From DASTDY01 sp035478375 (lineage in GTDB: Bacteria; Patescibacteriota; Saccharimonadia; Saccharimonadales; EFPC-124), in contig DATIJQ010000059.1 of assembly GCA_035478375.1 (NCBI GenBank), forward strand, positions 1 through 23,345: DNA of 23,345 bases, given 5' to 3'. Positions 1 to 7,071 of this stretch are shown piece after piece. The notes under the pieces were generated by a model. The model did no database searches and had not been told where the DNA came from. It saw only the letters and a list, made by a program, of their open reading frames with translations. The position numbers and the translations under genes were made by a program. How positions within the stretch are numbered: the stretch's first letter is position 1; each line of letters begins with the position of its first letter.

Positions 1-308
1 GCCAAAACGGCATCGTGTTCGGTCGCGAGTGTGACCACGCTGCCAGGGGTTGCACGCAGTACACCGTGAACTGCTAAGTTAATCGATTCTGTAGCACCGG
101 CTGTAAAAATAACTTCGGCCGGTTTGGCGCCAAGCCAATGCGCCACTTTTGCCCGCGCTTCTTCGAGCTGCTGGCGGACTTGTTTAGCGGCGAGGTACGA
201 ACTCGACGGATTATAAAAATCATCACTAAAAAACGGCCCCATAACAGCAAATACCCGTGGGTCAACAGGGGTGGCGGCGGCATAGTCAAAATACAGCGGC
301 TGCGTCAT
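1..308 (-). CDS. Cysteine desulfurase (IscS/NifS family), N-terminal part
   Basis: A PLP-dependent enzyme that takes sulfur from L-cysteine for Fe-S cluster assembly and tRNA thiolation. Only the first 102 residues are in the window; the gene runs off the left edge. Reading down from an ATG at 308 gives MTQPLYFDYAAATPVDPRV, the typical family start (YFDYAAATP), then a segment with NPSSSYLAAK and VIFTAGATESINLAVHG, which matches the conserved T-x-G-A-T-E-S/A-x-N-x-A block that contacts the cofactor. The PLP lysine and catalytic cysteine lie outside the window. It is the most downstream visible gene of the minus-strand run, 36 bases after the preceding gene. Family assignment is firm; IscS versus SufS subtype cannot be decided. 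Confidence 0.9.
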   Translation of the reverse strand, partial: MTQPLYFDYAAATPVDPRVFAVMGPFFSDDFYNPSSSYLAAKQVRQQLEEARAKVAHWLGAKPAEVIFTAGATESINLAVHGVLRATPGSVVTLATEHDAVL

Positions 309-344
309 ATTTTTATTGTAACCGAAACGGCGGCACGGCGCCTC

Positions 345-767
345 TTACTGTTGCATTGCCAACGGCTGGCCGGTAATGGGGTCACAGTGGTACACATCGC
401 GGATAACGTGTTCGCGGTATAAGCGGGTGGCCATGGCGAAATTGCGCAGTTCTTCGCCTTCGACAACTTCGTACGGTTGGCCGTCTTGGACTTTTAAGAT
501 GCCGTTAGGGTGAATTTCGTAGCGCGTGGTGACGCTGGCCATTTTGCCTTTGGCGTCGGGCCATTCTTCGAACCAAATCCAGGTGTGTTCATCGAGGCAA
601 AAAAACTCGCGGCGGTGCCCTTTTGGTAACGCACCAAACAGCTGCGCGCCAATTTTTGATTCCATACGGATTAAATCGCGGCTAGTAAACTTTTTACCAC
701 GACCAAGCGGGGCAGCTGGTTCGCTACCGGTAATGAGCTTGGTGAATGCGTTGGTGAATTTGCCCAT
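345..767 (-). CDS. Conserved hypothetical protein, 140 aa
   Basis: I do not recognise this protein. It is soluble with no signal peptide or membrane segment. A basic N-terminus with LGRGKKFTSRDLIRMESKIG is followed by an aromatic, acidic middle (FFCLDEHTWIWFEEWPD) and alternating hydrophobic strands around TTRYEIHPNGILKVQDGQ, then a helical end rich in Arg and His. That pattern suggests a small alpha/beta fold. It starts 5 bases after the stop of the upstream 126-aa gene, so the two are probably co-transcribed and translationally coupled; I see no convincing separate ribosome binding site. It may be a lineage-specific Saccharibacteria protein; this is inference. Confidence 0.7.
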   Translation of the reverse strand: MGKFTNAFTKLITGSEPAAPLGRGKKFTSRDLIRMESKIGAQLFGALPKGHRREFFCLDEHTWIWFEEWPDAKGKMASVTTRYEIHPNGILKVQDGQPYEVVEGEELRNFAMATRLYREHVIRDVYHCDPITGQPLAMQQ

Positions 768-772
768 AGTAT

Positions 773-1153
773 TTATGCTGCGGCCCAGTAATTACGGTAA
801 GTGGTTACAGCGTCGGCAGAGCGCGTCGCTTCGTCTATCATTTCTTGTTTGTTGCTGTAGAACCGTACTTCGGGTTCGGCTGGCTGCTCGGCGTTTGGAG
901 CGGGTCGTAGCTCAATAACATCAGCAGCCGGGGTAGCGAGTTCGGCGGCGCGGGTAGCCTCTAGCGGCGCTTGCAAGTTGCCGTGATGCGTAAAGTTAGC
1001 TGTTTGCTCGAACTCTGGCTGTTCTAGCTCGGGACGCCGGTATTGCGAAGGGTCGTCCGGCTCGACGTACGATTCGATTTCAGGCGGAAATGCCGAAGCG
1101 AATTTGCCCTCAGCCTCAGCAAAATAACTACTGTCAGTTGCAGTGTTAAGCAT
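773..1153 (-). CDS. Hypothetical acidic, low-complexity protein, 126 aa
   Basis: This gene is not recognised. The protein is very acidic and rich in Ala, Glu and Pro (SYVEPDDPSQYRRPELEQPEF, then repeated APNAEQPAEPE), which suggests a largely disordered chain, with a short C-terminal segment (EVRFYSNKQEMIDEATRSAD) that may fold. No membrane helix or signal peptide is seen. The ATG at 1153 is supported by GAGGATG about 8 bases upstream on the minus strand. It lies 5 bases before the 140-aa gene and 47 bases after the tatD stop. The pair probably works together, for example as a flexible adaptor and its partner, but that is a guess from position only. Confidence 0.65.
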   Translation of the reverse strand: MLNTATDSSYFAEAEGKFASAFPPEIESYVEPDDPSQYRRPELEQPEFEQTANFTHHGNLQAPLEATRAAELATPAADVIELRPAPNAEQPAEPEVRFYSNKQEMIDEATRSADAVTTYRNYWAAA

Positions 1154-1200
1154 GGTAAAACATCCTCGTTAGTGTAAGGTTTGTTTTAAAGACTGTTTAT

Positions 1201-1992
1201 TTAATTAAGATTAAAGAGTGTCTGCGCGTTTTGCGTGGTGAGTTTTGCGATTTGGGCGATAGGTTCGCCGCGTAAATCAGCCAAAAATTTTGCCACCAGC
1301 GCAACATTCGCGGGCTCATTTACTTTACCACGAAGTGGTACGGGGGTCAAGAAGGGCGCATCAGTTTCTAGTAGTAATTTTTGCAATGGGATTTGGGCAA
1401 CCATCGCCTGTTGGGCATGATTGTTCTTAAAAGTTGTAATGCCATTAACGCCAATATATAAACCGCGAGCCAACGCTTTCTCGAGGTGAATCGGCGTATC
1501 GGTAAAACTATGCATAACGCCGCGCAGGTTTTTGTAGCTATCAAAAATTGGCCAAAAATCGTCGAGCGCATCGCGGACGTGGAAGATTAACGGCAAATTA
1601 TGCTGTAGCGCTAATTCAATTTGGGACCGCAGCGCCACGATTTGGTCGGTTTTGGTCGATAAGCTGTAGTGGTAATCTAGGCCGCACTCGCCGATGGCAA
1701 CAATCTTTTGCTCGAGCGGGTTAGTTACCAACGCCGCCAAGGCGTCGAGCGCCGTCGCGCCACCTTTAGCGTCGTGCGGGTGCAAGCCAATGCTTGCCCA
1801 GCAATGTTCGCGGTCTTGCACAAATTCAGTGGCTTTTGCGCTGTCGCTAACAGTAGTCCCAACACAGATTAAACGTGTCACGCCAGCGGTCGCGGCGCGG
1901 GTAATCATTGCCTCGGCGCTGGGCTCACCGGCACTCGCCCACATTGGTTCGCTGACGTCTTGAATGTGGCAATGGGTATCAGTGAGCTGCAT
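1201..1992 (-). CDS. tatD: TatD family metal-dependent deoxyribonuclease
   Basis: A TIM-barrel amidohydrolase-superfamily nuclease, 263 aa, the usual length. Family signatures appear in order: the N-terminal metal site DTHCHIQD (residues about 5-12), GECGLDYHY with the bridging Glu, FHVRDA and MHSFTD carrying the later His ligands, and ETDAPFLTP with the final Asp near the C-terminus. TatD proteins act as 3'-5' exonucleases in DNA repair or RNA quality control. The ATG at 1992 lies inside the last codons of metG (14-base overlap), so the two genes form an operon with coupled translation. A metG-tatD pairing is common in bacteria, which supports both calls. Confidence 0.93.
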   Translation of the reverse strand: MQLTDTHCHIQDVSEPMWASAGEPSAEAMITRAATAGVTRLICVGTTVSDSAKATEFVQDREHCWASIGLHPHDAKGGATALDALAALVTNPLEQKIVAIGECGLDYHYSLSTKTDQIVALRSQIELALQHNLPLIFHVRDALDDFWPIFDSYKNLRGVMHSFTDTPIHLEKALARGLYIGVNGITTFKNNHAQQAMVAQIPLQKLLLETDAPFLTPVPLRGKVNEPANVALVAKFLADLRGEPIAQIAKLTTQNAQTLFNLN

Positions 1993-3484
1993 CGGTTTGC
2001 GGCGCTATGGGCGCTGCCTTTGGCGCAGTTTTAGGGTCTTGCGTGTGCTGGTAGATTTTAGGGAACAGCACGCCGGCATATTTTTTGACCGTGCCGCCTT
2101 CAAAAATATGCGTGATTGTTTCGGCGGTTGTTGGCAAAAACGGCCACAACAGATCAGCGATTTGTTGCAAACTGCCGGCAGCGTAGGCTAAAACTTCTTG
2201 CAGGTGCTCGGCGTTTTCGGGATTTTTGGCAATTTGCCACGGTTTGACTTCTTCTAAATAAATGTTGAGATTGCGGACCATAACCCAAATGGCGTCAAGC
2301 GCGCGGTCCAAACGCAGCGCGGTCATTTCGTCTACAAAGGCACGGTCGTCGTGTTTTGGCCGCGGCAAATCGCCGATGACGCCTTGTTGGTAGCGATTGA
2401 TCATGGCTGATATGCGTTGGACTAGGTTGCCGAGTTCGTTGCCGAGTTCGTTGTTATAAGCATTCTCAAACTTTTCCCACGTAAAATCACCATCATCAAT
2501 TGTTGGCACGTGACGCAAAAAGTAATATCGAAAAGCGTCGACGCCGTAAGTGGTAATAATTGCAAGCGGGTCAACAACATTGCCTACGCTTTTGCTCATT
2601 TTGGCGCCACTGGTCAGTACGTGGCCATGCACTAACAACGTTTTTTGTAATGACAAATCAAGGCCAATGAGCATGGCCGGCAAAATTGCAGCGTGGAATC
2701 GCAAAATATCTTTGCCGCCAACCCACACATCAGCTGGCCAGAATTTGGCGAAATTAGTGCCGTCTGGGTAGCCCAAAACGCTTAGGTAGTTCATGAGCGC
2801 TTCGAACCACACATACATAACCTGATCGTCGTCGCCAGGCACCGGGATTCCCCAGGTTAACTGCTTTTTAGGGCGCGAAATACTGATGTCGTTAAGACCT
2901 TCTTTTATAAGCTGCAAAATCTCGTTTTGGCGAAAGGCGGGCACAATTTTAAACTCGCCGGCGGTTAGCGCCTGCTGGATTTGGTCGCCAAAAGCACTCA
3001 ACTTAAAGTAGTAATTTTCTTCGCTGAGTTTTTGGTATGGCGTTTTGTGGTCGGGGCAGACACCATTGTTGGCGGTGGCCTGCTGGTCGGTCACAAAACT
3101 TTCGCAGCCAACGCAGTACCAGCCTTCGTAGGTGCCTTTGTAAATATAATCTTTGAGCTGTGTCCAGATGAGTGTAGCGACCTTTTCGTGCTCGGGGCTG
3201 GTGGTCCGAATAAAACCAGTGGCCTGAATATTAAGCTTTTGCAAAAACTCCTGCCACTGCGGCACTAAACTGTCGACGTAAGCTTGTGGCGTCACGCTGG
3301 CTTCTTTGGCTTTTTGGAAGATTTTGGTGCCGTGCTCGTCGGTGCCAGTCTGGAAGAACACTTCTTCGCCCTGCTGTTTATGGTAGCGTGCCAAAACGTC
3401 GGCCAGCGTAAAATCAAGCCCGTGGCCAATATGCGGCGCGGCATTTAAATATGGGATTGCGGTAGTTATATAGAATTTCTTCAC
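1979..3484 (-). CDS. metG: Methionyl-tRNA synthetase
   Basis: A class I aminoacyl-tRNA synthetase that charges tRNA-Met in the cytoplasm. It is 501 aa, the short form without the C-terminal tRNA-binding domain. Visible motifs are the HIGH signature in PYLNAAPHIGHGLD (residues about 11-24), a zinc-knuckle region with CVGCES and later CPDH, the WGIPVPGDD segment of the active site, WVGGKDILRFH, and the KMSKS loop in GAKMSKSVGN. The helical anticodon-binding domain follows. The start is GTG at 3484, preceded by AAAGG about 9 bases upstream, partly inside a 10-base palindrome (GGTTTAAACC, 3485-3494). It is the first gene of the metG-tatD operon and is divergent from the helix-turn-helix array. 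Confidence 0.95.
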   Translation of the reverse strand: MKKFYITTAIPYLNAAPHIGHGLDFTLADVLARYHKQQGEEVFFQTGTDEHGTKIFQKAKEASVTPQAYVDSLVPQWQEFLQKLNIQATGFIRTTSPEHEKVATLIWTQLKDYIYKGTYEGWYCVGCESFVTDQQATANNGVCPDHKTPYQKLSEENYYFKLSAFGDQIQQALTAGEFKIVPAFRQNEILQLIKEGLNDISISRPKKQLTWGIPVPGDDDQVMYVWFEALMNYLSVLGYPDGTNFAKFWPADVWVGGKDILRFHAAILPAMLIGLDLSLQKTLLVHGHVLTSGAKMSKSVGNVVDPLAIITTYGVDAFRYYFLRHVPTIDDGDFTWEKFENAYNNELGNELGNLVQRISAMINRYQQGVIGDLPRPKHDDRAFVDEMTALRLDRALDAIWVMVRNLNIYLEEVKPWQIAKNPENAEHLQEVLAYAAGSLQQIADLLWPFLPTTAETITHIFEGGTVKKYAGVLFPKIYQHTQDPKTAPKAAPIAPQTDAAH

Positions 3485-3503
3485 GGTTTAAACCTTTACT
3501 TAG

Positions 3504-3509
3504 ATGATA
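3504..3509 (-). promoter_or_regulatory. Possible extended -10 element for metG
   Basis: On the minus strand TATCAT is preceded by TGT, giving an extended -10 form, about 20 bases before the metG GTG. No good -35 box is visible 16-18 bases further upstream (only a T-rich stretch). The 192-base gap between metG and the first array gene must hold divergent promoters, which is the main support. Confidence 0.3.
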
Positions 3510-3632
3510 ACAAAAATGCGTGGGTATAAAAAATTAGTCGCGCGCGGGGCGCATCATCATCTGGGCATGGCTGTTGTAAAACCGTGGCATAGTAAGATTA
3601 TTTTAACACTGGTGGCGTAAGCTGTCAAAGTC

Positions 3633-3641
3633 TGCAATAAT
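3633..3641 (+). promoter_or_regulatory. Extended -10 promoter of array gene 1
   Basis: TGCAATAAT fits the pattern TGN[CA]A[CT][AT]AT found once before each of the six array genes. It ends 35 bases before the GTG at 3677. The -35 region is weak, as expected for an extended -10 promoter. Confidence 0.45.
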
Positions 3642-3676
3642 AACGGTTGGCCTTGCCTATACTCGTAAGGATTAGC

Positions 3677-4456
3677 GTGGAGACCATAACCGGTCCAGAG
3701 CTTGCCGAACTACTGAGCGTTACCTTAAACAATCTGTTTTATTGGGAATGCGCGGCGTTACTAGAACCCATTGAGGCCCCTGGTCCTACAACTTATACCA
3801 TACAGGCGGTTGATGCCTTTTTGGCCACTCGCGAACATACATTTGCGTCGCCACTTACGGTAGCGGCATTGCAAAGTAAGGGTAAAGTTGTTACTCGGGG
3901 AGTAGCTGCGATTACATTAGGTATCAACACCAGCACTATCCATTATCGTGCAAAAGCGGGCACTGCAAATTTTGTTATCCTCCCGCTCTCTAGCGCAAAG
4001 TCCGAAAAGCGCTTTGGTGTTTTTACCCCTGTTAAAAATGACCGAGGGCCTACAGCAAGATTGCAGCAAGCGACCGAGCTGCTTGATCCGCAGACGCCAG
4101 TTACAGACACCACATTAGCAGTTTTGTTTGGTATTTCGCTACACGCAATAACAGATTGGAAGCAAAGCGGTCTTTTAGGTGACCCAGGCGCAATTTTTAC
4201 GTCGGCCTGTGCGCGAGTGTTGCTTGCGGAGTGTCTACCGCCGCTCACTACAGTTGATCAATGGATAGAGCTACGCCTTGCCAATCCGCAGCAAAAGTTG
4301 TACACAAGGCGTGGAGCAGCCCGCCACTTGGGTATAGATCCGATAACACTCCTACATTTTTTGCAGACAAGGCAAGCGGGTTATATCAAGTTGCCATCGG
4401 GCGGCGCCTGGCACCTTACGAGTGAAGTACTCGAGGCCTACAAAGCCAAGCGGTGA
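3677..4456 (+). CDS. Modular helix-turn-helix array protein 1 (four units)
   Basis: Family not recognised; probably DNA-binding. The 259-aa protein divides into an A unit (about 1-70), a B unit with a long tail (71-141), a second A unit (142-207) and a final B unit (208-259). Each begins with a helix-turn-helix pattern such as LAVLFGISLHAITDWKQSG or GAARHLGIDPITLLHFLQT; the last B unit ends in the wing-like IKLPSGGAWHL, as in excisionase/MerR-type winged domains. It is the shortest of six paralogues, lacking one A-B pair, and lacks the Cys/His motif of the others, keeping only the last Cys (about 177). I chose GTG 3677 over TTG 3647 because AAGGA lies 5 bases upstream and the new N-terminus matches the paralogues. 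The last codons lie inside the 3' hairpin. Confidence 0.8.
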   Translation: METITGPELAELLSVTLNNLFYWECAALLEPIEAPGPTTYTIQAVDAFLATREHTFASPLTVAALQSKGKVVTRGVAAITLGINTSTIHYRAKAGTANFVILPLSSAKSEKRFGVFTPVKNDRGPTARLQQATELLDPQTPVTDTTLAVLFGISLHAITDWKQSGLLGDPGAIFTSACARVLLAECLPPLTTVDQWIELRLANPQQKLYTRRGAARHLGIDPITLLHFLQTRQAGYIKLPSGGAWHLTSEVLEAYKAKR

Positions 4457-4498
4457 GCGGTGCGGCCCACGCCAGGGCCCCGCTCACCGCTTCGGCGG
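4448..4498 (+). repeat. Stop-codon hairpin element, copy 1
   Basis: Left arm AAGCGGTGAGCGG (4448-4460) pairs perfectly with CCGCTCACCGCTT (4480-4492). Inside it GGCCC (4464-4468) pairs with GGGCC (4475-4479). The TGA stop of gene 1 (4454-4456) is in the left arm. A second hairpin, CCGC-TTCG-GCGG, begins in the right arm and is mutually exclusive with the first. No T-run follows. The surrounding 56 bases (4445-4500) are identical to copy 6 at 11076-11131. Confidence 0.9.
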
Positions 4499-4523
4499 TA
4501 GCCATAGACTTTCAATTTATTTA

Positions 4524-4532
4524 TGACACAAT
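4524..4532 (+). promoter_or_regulatory. Extended -10 promoter of array gene 2
   Basis: TGACACAAT, the same word as before gene 3, ends 42 bases before the GTG at 4575. TAGACT sits about 16 bases upstream of CACAAT and may act as a weak -35. It lies in the AT-rich gap just after hairpin copy 1. Confidence 0.5.
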
Positions 4533-4574
4533 AAAAAACGACGTTTTATATGCACCTTAACAACCGGGGGTCGC

Positions 4575-5702
4575 GTGAACACATACGTAACCAAAAACGA
4601 GCTCGTGCAACTACTCGGCATAACAAACAGATCGTATTTTTGGCAAGCTCCGGCGGTCCAGGCGGCACGTTTTGGTACAAGCGCCAACTACGACTGCGCG
4701 GTAATTGACGAAGTATTCCGCACCTGCCGTCACAACTTTGCGGAACCGCTTACAGCTGCAAAACTTTTAGCCGGCAAGGTTGTGCTAGTAACTCCGCCTG
4801 CAGCAAAGCAGCAGCTTAAAGTCACCCATATGCAAACCATGAAAGACTGCTACGCTGGCCGGCTCAATTACATCTTTTTGCCCGGTGTTCGCGGCACGCG
4901 GCTGTCACAATCGAGCATTACAGCTGTTGCAAGCGCACGCGAACGGCGGGCGGCGCGCCTAGTAAGCGATTGTGAGCTTGCGGCTCGTATTCTCGGTATC
5001 GAAGTTACTGGCGTCCGCACACTGCTGGCCAGGGGCATACTTGAAGCCATAGAAGGGACATACCCAACCGAAATCAAATGGGACAGCCTGATACGCTGCC
5101 TGTTTGACCGGCTACCAAGCTGGATTACACCAGCGGAGTGGATTGAGGAACAACTCGCAACTGACAAACCTCTCCTATCGTCGACAAATGTCGCAAAGCA
5201 ACTGGGCGGCAAGCAGTACCTGCACGAAGCAATGGAGCAAAGATTGCTCCGTTACATTAGAATTGGTGGCCCAGCGAGCGCTTTTACACAAGATTCGGTC
5301 GCCAAGTTCATTGCCTCTGACGAACCAGTAAACGACAGCATGCTCGCCGCAATTTACGACGAACCGCAAACGACAATTGAGCATTTGCGCGCCGAAGGTA
5401 AACTTGCGTGCACTACCCACGAGCATGACGACCCGCAACAACTGGTTAAGTCTTGTATTGTTGCCAGGTTGTGCGAGACGGTCGCCTATGCGCCAAAAAA
5501 GTGGATGGAACAGCAAATAGCAAAAAGAGCGCCACTGCAAACTTCAGCACAAGCGGCGTCGTATTTAGGCATAAGCCTGGCTGAACTCGACGACATCGTA
5601 CAGGCCAAAAGGATAAGCCACGTTCGACTACCCACAGGTGACGTTAAATTTGCACCAGCTCCACTGAAGCAATTTAAAGTAAGGCATCTCGCCAAGCGGT
5701 GA
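4575..5702 (+). CDS. Modular helix-turn-helix array protein 2 (six units)
   Basis: Unrecognised family; probably DNA-binding. The 375 residues divide into A1 (1-69), B1 (70-124), A2 (125-199), B2 (200-253), A3 (254-320) and B3 (321-375). Helix-turn-helix patterns include CELAARILGIEVTGVRTLL and AQAASYLGISLAELDDIVQ. A1 ends in CRHNFAEPLT, A2 in LPSWITPAEWIEEQL, and B3 in the wing VRLPTGDVKF, all blocks shared with paralogues. A3 has Cys279, His282, His284 and Cys294, a possible metal site (spacing C-x2-H-x-H-x9-C, one longer than in the others). The closest relative is gene 5, with the same opening (MNT..) and an FG-x-S-x-NYDC block. The start is GTG with a GGGGG-containing stretch upstream. 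The C-terminal AKR is encoded by the hairpin element. Confidence 0.82.
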   Translation: MNTYVTKNELVQLLGITNRSYFWQAPAVQAARFGTSANYDCAVIDEVFRTCRHNFAEPLTAAKLLAGKVVLVTPPAAKQQLKVTHMQTMKDCYAGRLNYIFLPGVRGTRLSQSSITAVASARERRAARLVSDCELAARILGIEVTGVRTLLARGILEAIEGTYPTEIKWDSLIRCLFDRLPSWITPAEWIEEQLATDKPLLSSTNVAKQLGGKQYLHEAMEQRLLRYIRIGGPASAFTQDSVAKFIASDEPVNDSMLAAIYDEPQTTIEHLRAEGKLACTTHEHDDPQQLVKSCIVARLCETVAYAPKKWMEQQIAKRAPLQTSAQAASYLGISLAELDDIVQAKRISHVRLPTGDVKFAPAPLKQFKVRHLAKR

Positions 5703-5744
5703 GCGGTGCGGCCCACGCCAGGGCCCCGCTCGCCGCTTCGGCGG
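5694..5744 (+). repeat. Stop-codon hairpin element, copy 2
   Basis: Same layout as copy 1: left arm 5694-5706, inner GGCCC/GGGCC, right arm CCGCTCGCCGCTT (5726-5738), then the TTCG hairpin. The one change in the right arm (A to G at 5732) turns a U-A pair into U-G, so pairing survives. The TGA stop of gene 2 (5700-5702) is in the left arm. Confidence 0.88.
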
Positions 5745-5756
5745 ATTACATATTTT

Positions 5757-5765
5757 TGACACAAT
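5757..5765 (+). promoter_or_regulatory. Extended -10 promoter of array gene 3
   Basis: TGACACAAT ends 49 bases before the ATG at 5815. TTGACA overlaps the motif and could itself be a -35 box for a -10 further on, so the exact reading is uncertain; its recurrence before gene 2 favours the extended -10 reading. Confidence 0.45.
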
Positions 5766-5814
5766 GATATTATGTTATAAGGCATAGTTTTGCAGCACTT
5801 ACGAAAGAGGTGTT

Positions 5815-6963
5815 ATGGCATCGCAAGCAAATCATCTGGTTATGGCTGACCGGCTTGCGACGTTACTAAACGTGCGCCGCGAAACCATAGCTGCATGGAA
5901 AACCAAAAACATCCTCGTGGGCAAACGGATTAATCGCTTCGTGCATTATTCGTCTGCTGTCGTTAATGCCTTTTTGGCTCAATGCATCCATAATCTCGAA
6001 TCGCCCGTCACACTCGAACAACTCATAAACGGCGAAACTGAGCTCCTCGATGTTGCGCAAGCGGCAGAGTTTGCCGGCGTCTCAAAAGAAGCTATTCGCC
6101 GTTGGGTTGAGCAAGGCCGCGTTTTGTATGTCATATTTCCGCGGTGTCTCGGTAAAATCAGGATTGTTAAAAGCTGTTTAAAAAGAAAGTTGCGGCAGCG
6201 CCCCCACCCTACCACCGCGCAAGTCGCCTTAATGATCGGCTTTACGGACGGGGCGGTCAGGCGTTTTGTGCGTGAGGGTAAGCTCAAAAAAGTAATCCTC
6301 TCAAACCGACTTCGGCCTACCTACGTTACATTCGATAGCTTTATGCGATTCCTAAAAACACGGTTGCCCTACTGGATTGACCCAGTCGACTGGATCGACG
6401 ATCGACTTGCCTGTGGACTGCCGCTTTTGGCCACCGACGAAGCAAGCCGGCAGCTTGGCACAAGGCTACAGCTTGAGAAGGCGGTCGAACAACGGCAGAT
6501 TCAGTTCGTCAACCGGACGATTAAGAACCGTCCAGAGCCGGGCTTCTCGCCTGAATCGATCGCCGCGTATGTGGAGCGCCAGCCGATTATTCCAATTGAC
6601 ACCATTGCGACAATCTTTGGCTCAAAACCAATAACAGTTCGCTATCATTGGGTCAAAAAGGGCTACGTCATCTGCCCGCTCCACGCACACACCGGCTGGG
6701 ACTACAAAAAAGTCTGCTTGCTGGCCTACCTCAACAGTGTACTGCCAGGCCAAGCCGACGAATGGTACGACCAACAAACCACAAACCCGCAAGAACTGTT
6801 CGAAGTCAGCTACGCCATGCGTTACCTAAAGTTGAGTTGGCATGAAGTGCAGATGTTGCTTGGTTCGGGCTTACTACAAGGCTTGCGCTTGCCAAGCGGC
6901 TCTTACCGGTTTAACACCGAACAGCTGCAAGACTGCGCAGCAAAACTATCCAACAAGCAGTGA
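5815..6963 (+). CDS. Modular helix-turn-helix array protein 3 (six units)
   Basis: Unrecognised family; probably DNA-binding. Units: A1 (1-76), B1 (77-132), A2 (133-203), B2 (204-258), A3 (259-327), B3 (328-382). The first two read most like classic excisionase/MerR-type domains: LATLLNVRRETIAAWKTKN and AAEFAGVSKEAIRRWVEQG. A1 ends in CIHNLESPVT, A2 in LPYWIDPVDWIDDRL. A3 carries Cys287, His290, His292 and Cys301 in CPLHAHT...KKVC. B3 ends with the wing LRLPSGSYRF. The closest relative is gene 4 (shared ADRLA-x-LL start and CPLH-x-HT). ATG 5815 follows AAAGAGGTG at good spacing. The protein ends NKQ rather than AKR because this hairpin copy carries a G-to-A change. Confidence 0.84.
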   Translation: MASQANHLVMADRLATLLNVRRETIAAWKTKNILVGKRINRFVHYSSAVVNAFLAQCIHNLESPVTLEQLINGETELLDVAQAAEFAGVSKEAIRRWVEQGRVLYVIFPRCLGKIRIVKSCLKRKLRQRPHPTTAQVALMIGFTDGAVRRFVREGKLKKVILSNRLRPTYVTFDSFMRFLKTRLPYWIDPVDWIDDRLACGLPLLATDEASRQLGTRLQLEKAVEQRQIQFVNRTIKNRPEPGFSPESIAAYVERQPIIPIDTIATIFGSKPITVRYHWVKKGYVICPLHAHTGWDYKKVCLLAYLNSVLPGQADEWYDQQTTNPQELFEVSYAMRYLKLSWHEVQMLLGSGLLQGLRLPSGSYRFNTEQLQDCAAKLSNKQ

Positions 6964-6992
6964 GCGCGGCACACCGCCACGCTCACTGCTTG
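6954..6992 (+). repeat. Stop-codon hairpin element, copy 3 (compensatory change)
   Basis: Left arm CAAGCAGTGAGCG (6954-6966) pairs perfectly over 13 bases with CGCTCACTGCTTG (6980-6992), with inner CGG/CCG. Relative to copy 1 a G-C pair has become A-U through changes on both arms (GCGGTG to GCAGTG, CACCGC to CACTGC). The loop differs and the TTCG hairpin is absent. The TGA stop of gene 3 (6961-6963) is in the left arm. Confidence 0.88.
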
Positions 6993-7023
6993 GCAAAAAC
7001 TACTTTTATTTCGTAAAAAAATT

Positions 7024-7032
7024 TGTCACTAT
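7024..7032 (+). promoter_or_regulatory. Extended -10 promoter of array gene 4
   Basis: TGTCACTAT fits the shared pattern and ends 39 bases before the GTG at 7072. It follows an A/T-rich stretch with a run of seven A. No clear -35 box. Confidence 0.45.
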
Positions 7033-7071
7033 ACTCTTAAGCATTGCTCGCACATTGAAGTTGGGCTATCC

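Noticed and set aside
74..289. A 71-aa open frame on the minus strand
   Set aside because: It is a shifted frame of the cysteine desulfurase gene, which reads cleanly from 308.
3647..3676. Longer start (TTG 3647) for array gene 1
   Set aside because: GTG 3677 has AAGGA at proper spacing and gives an N-terminus that matches the paralogues.
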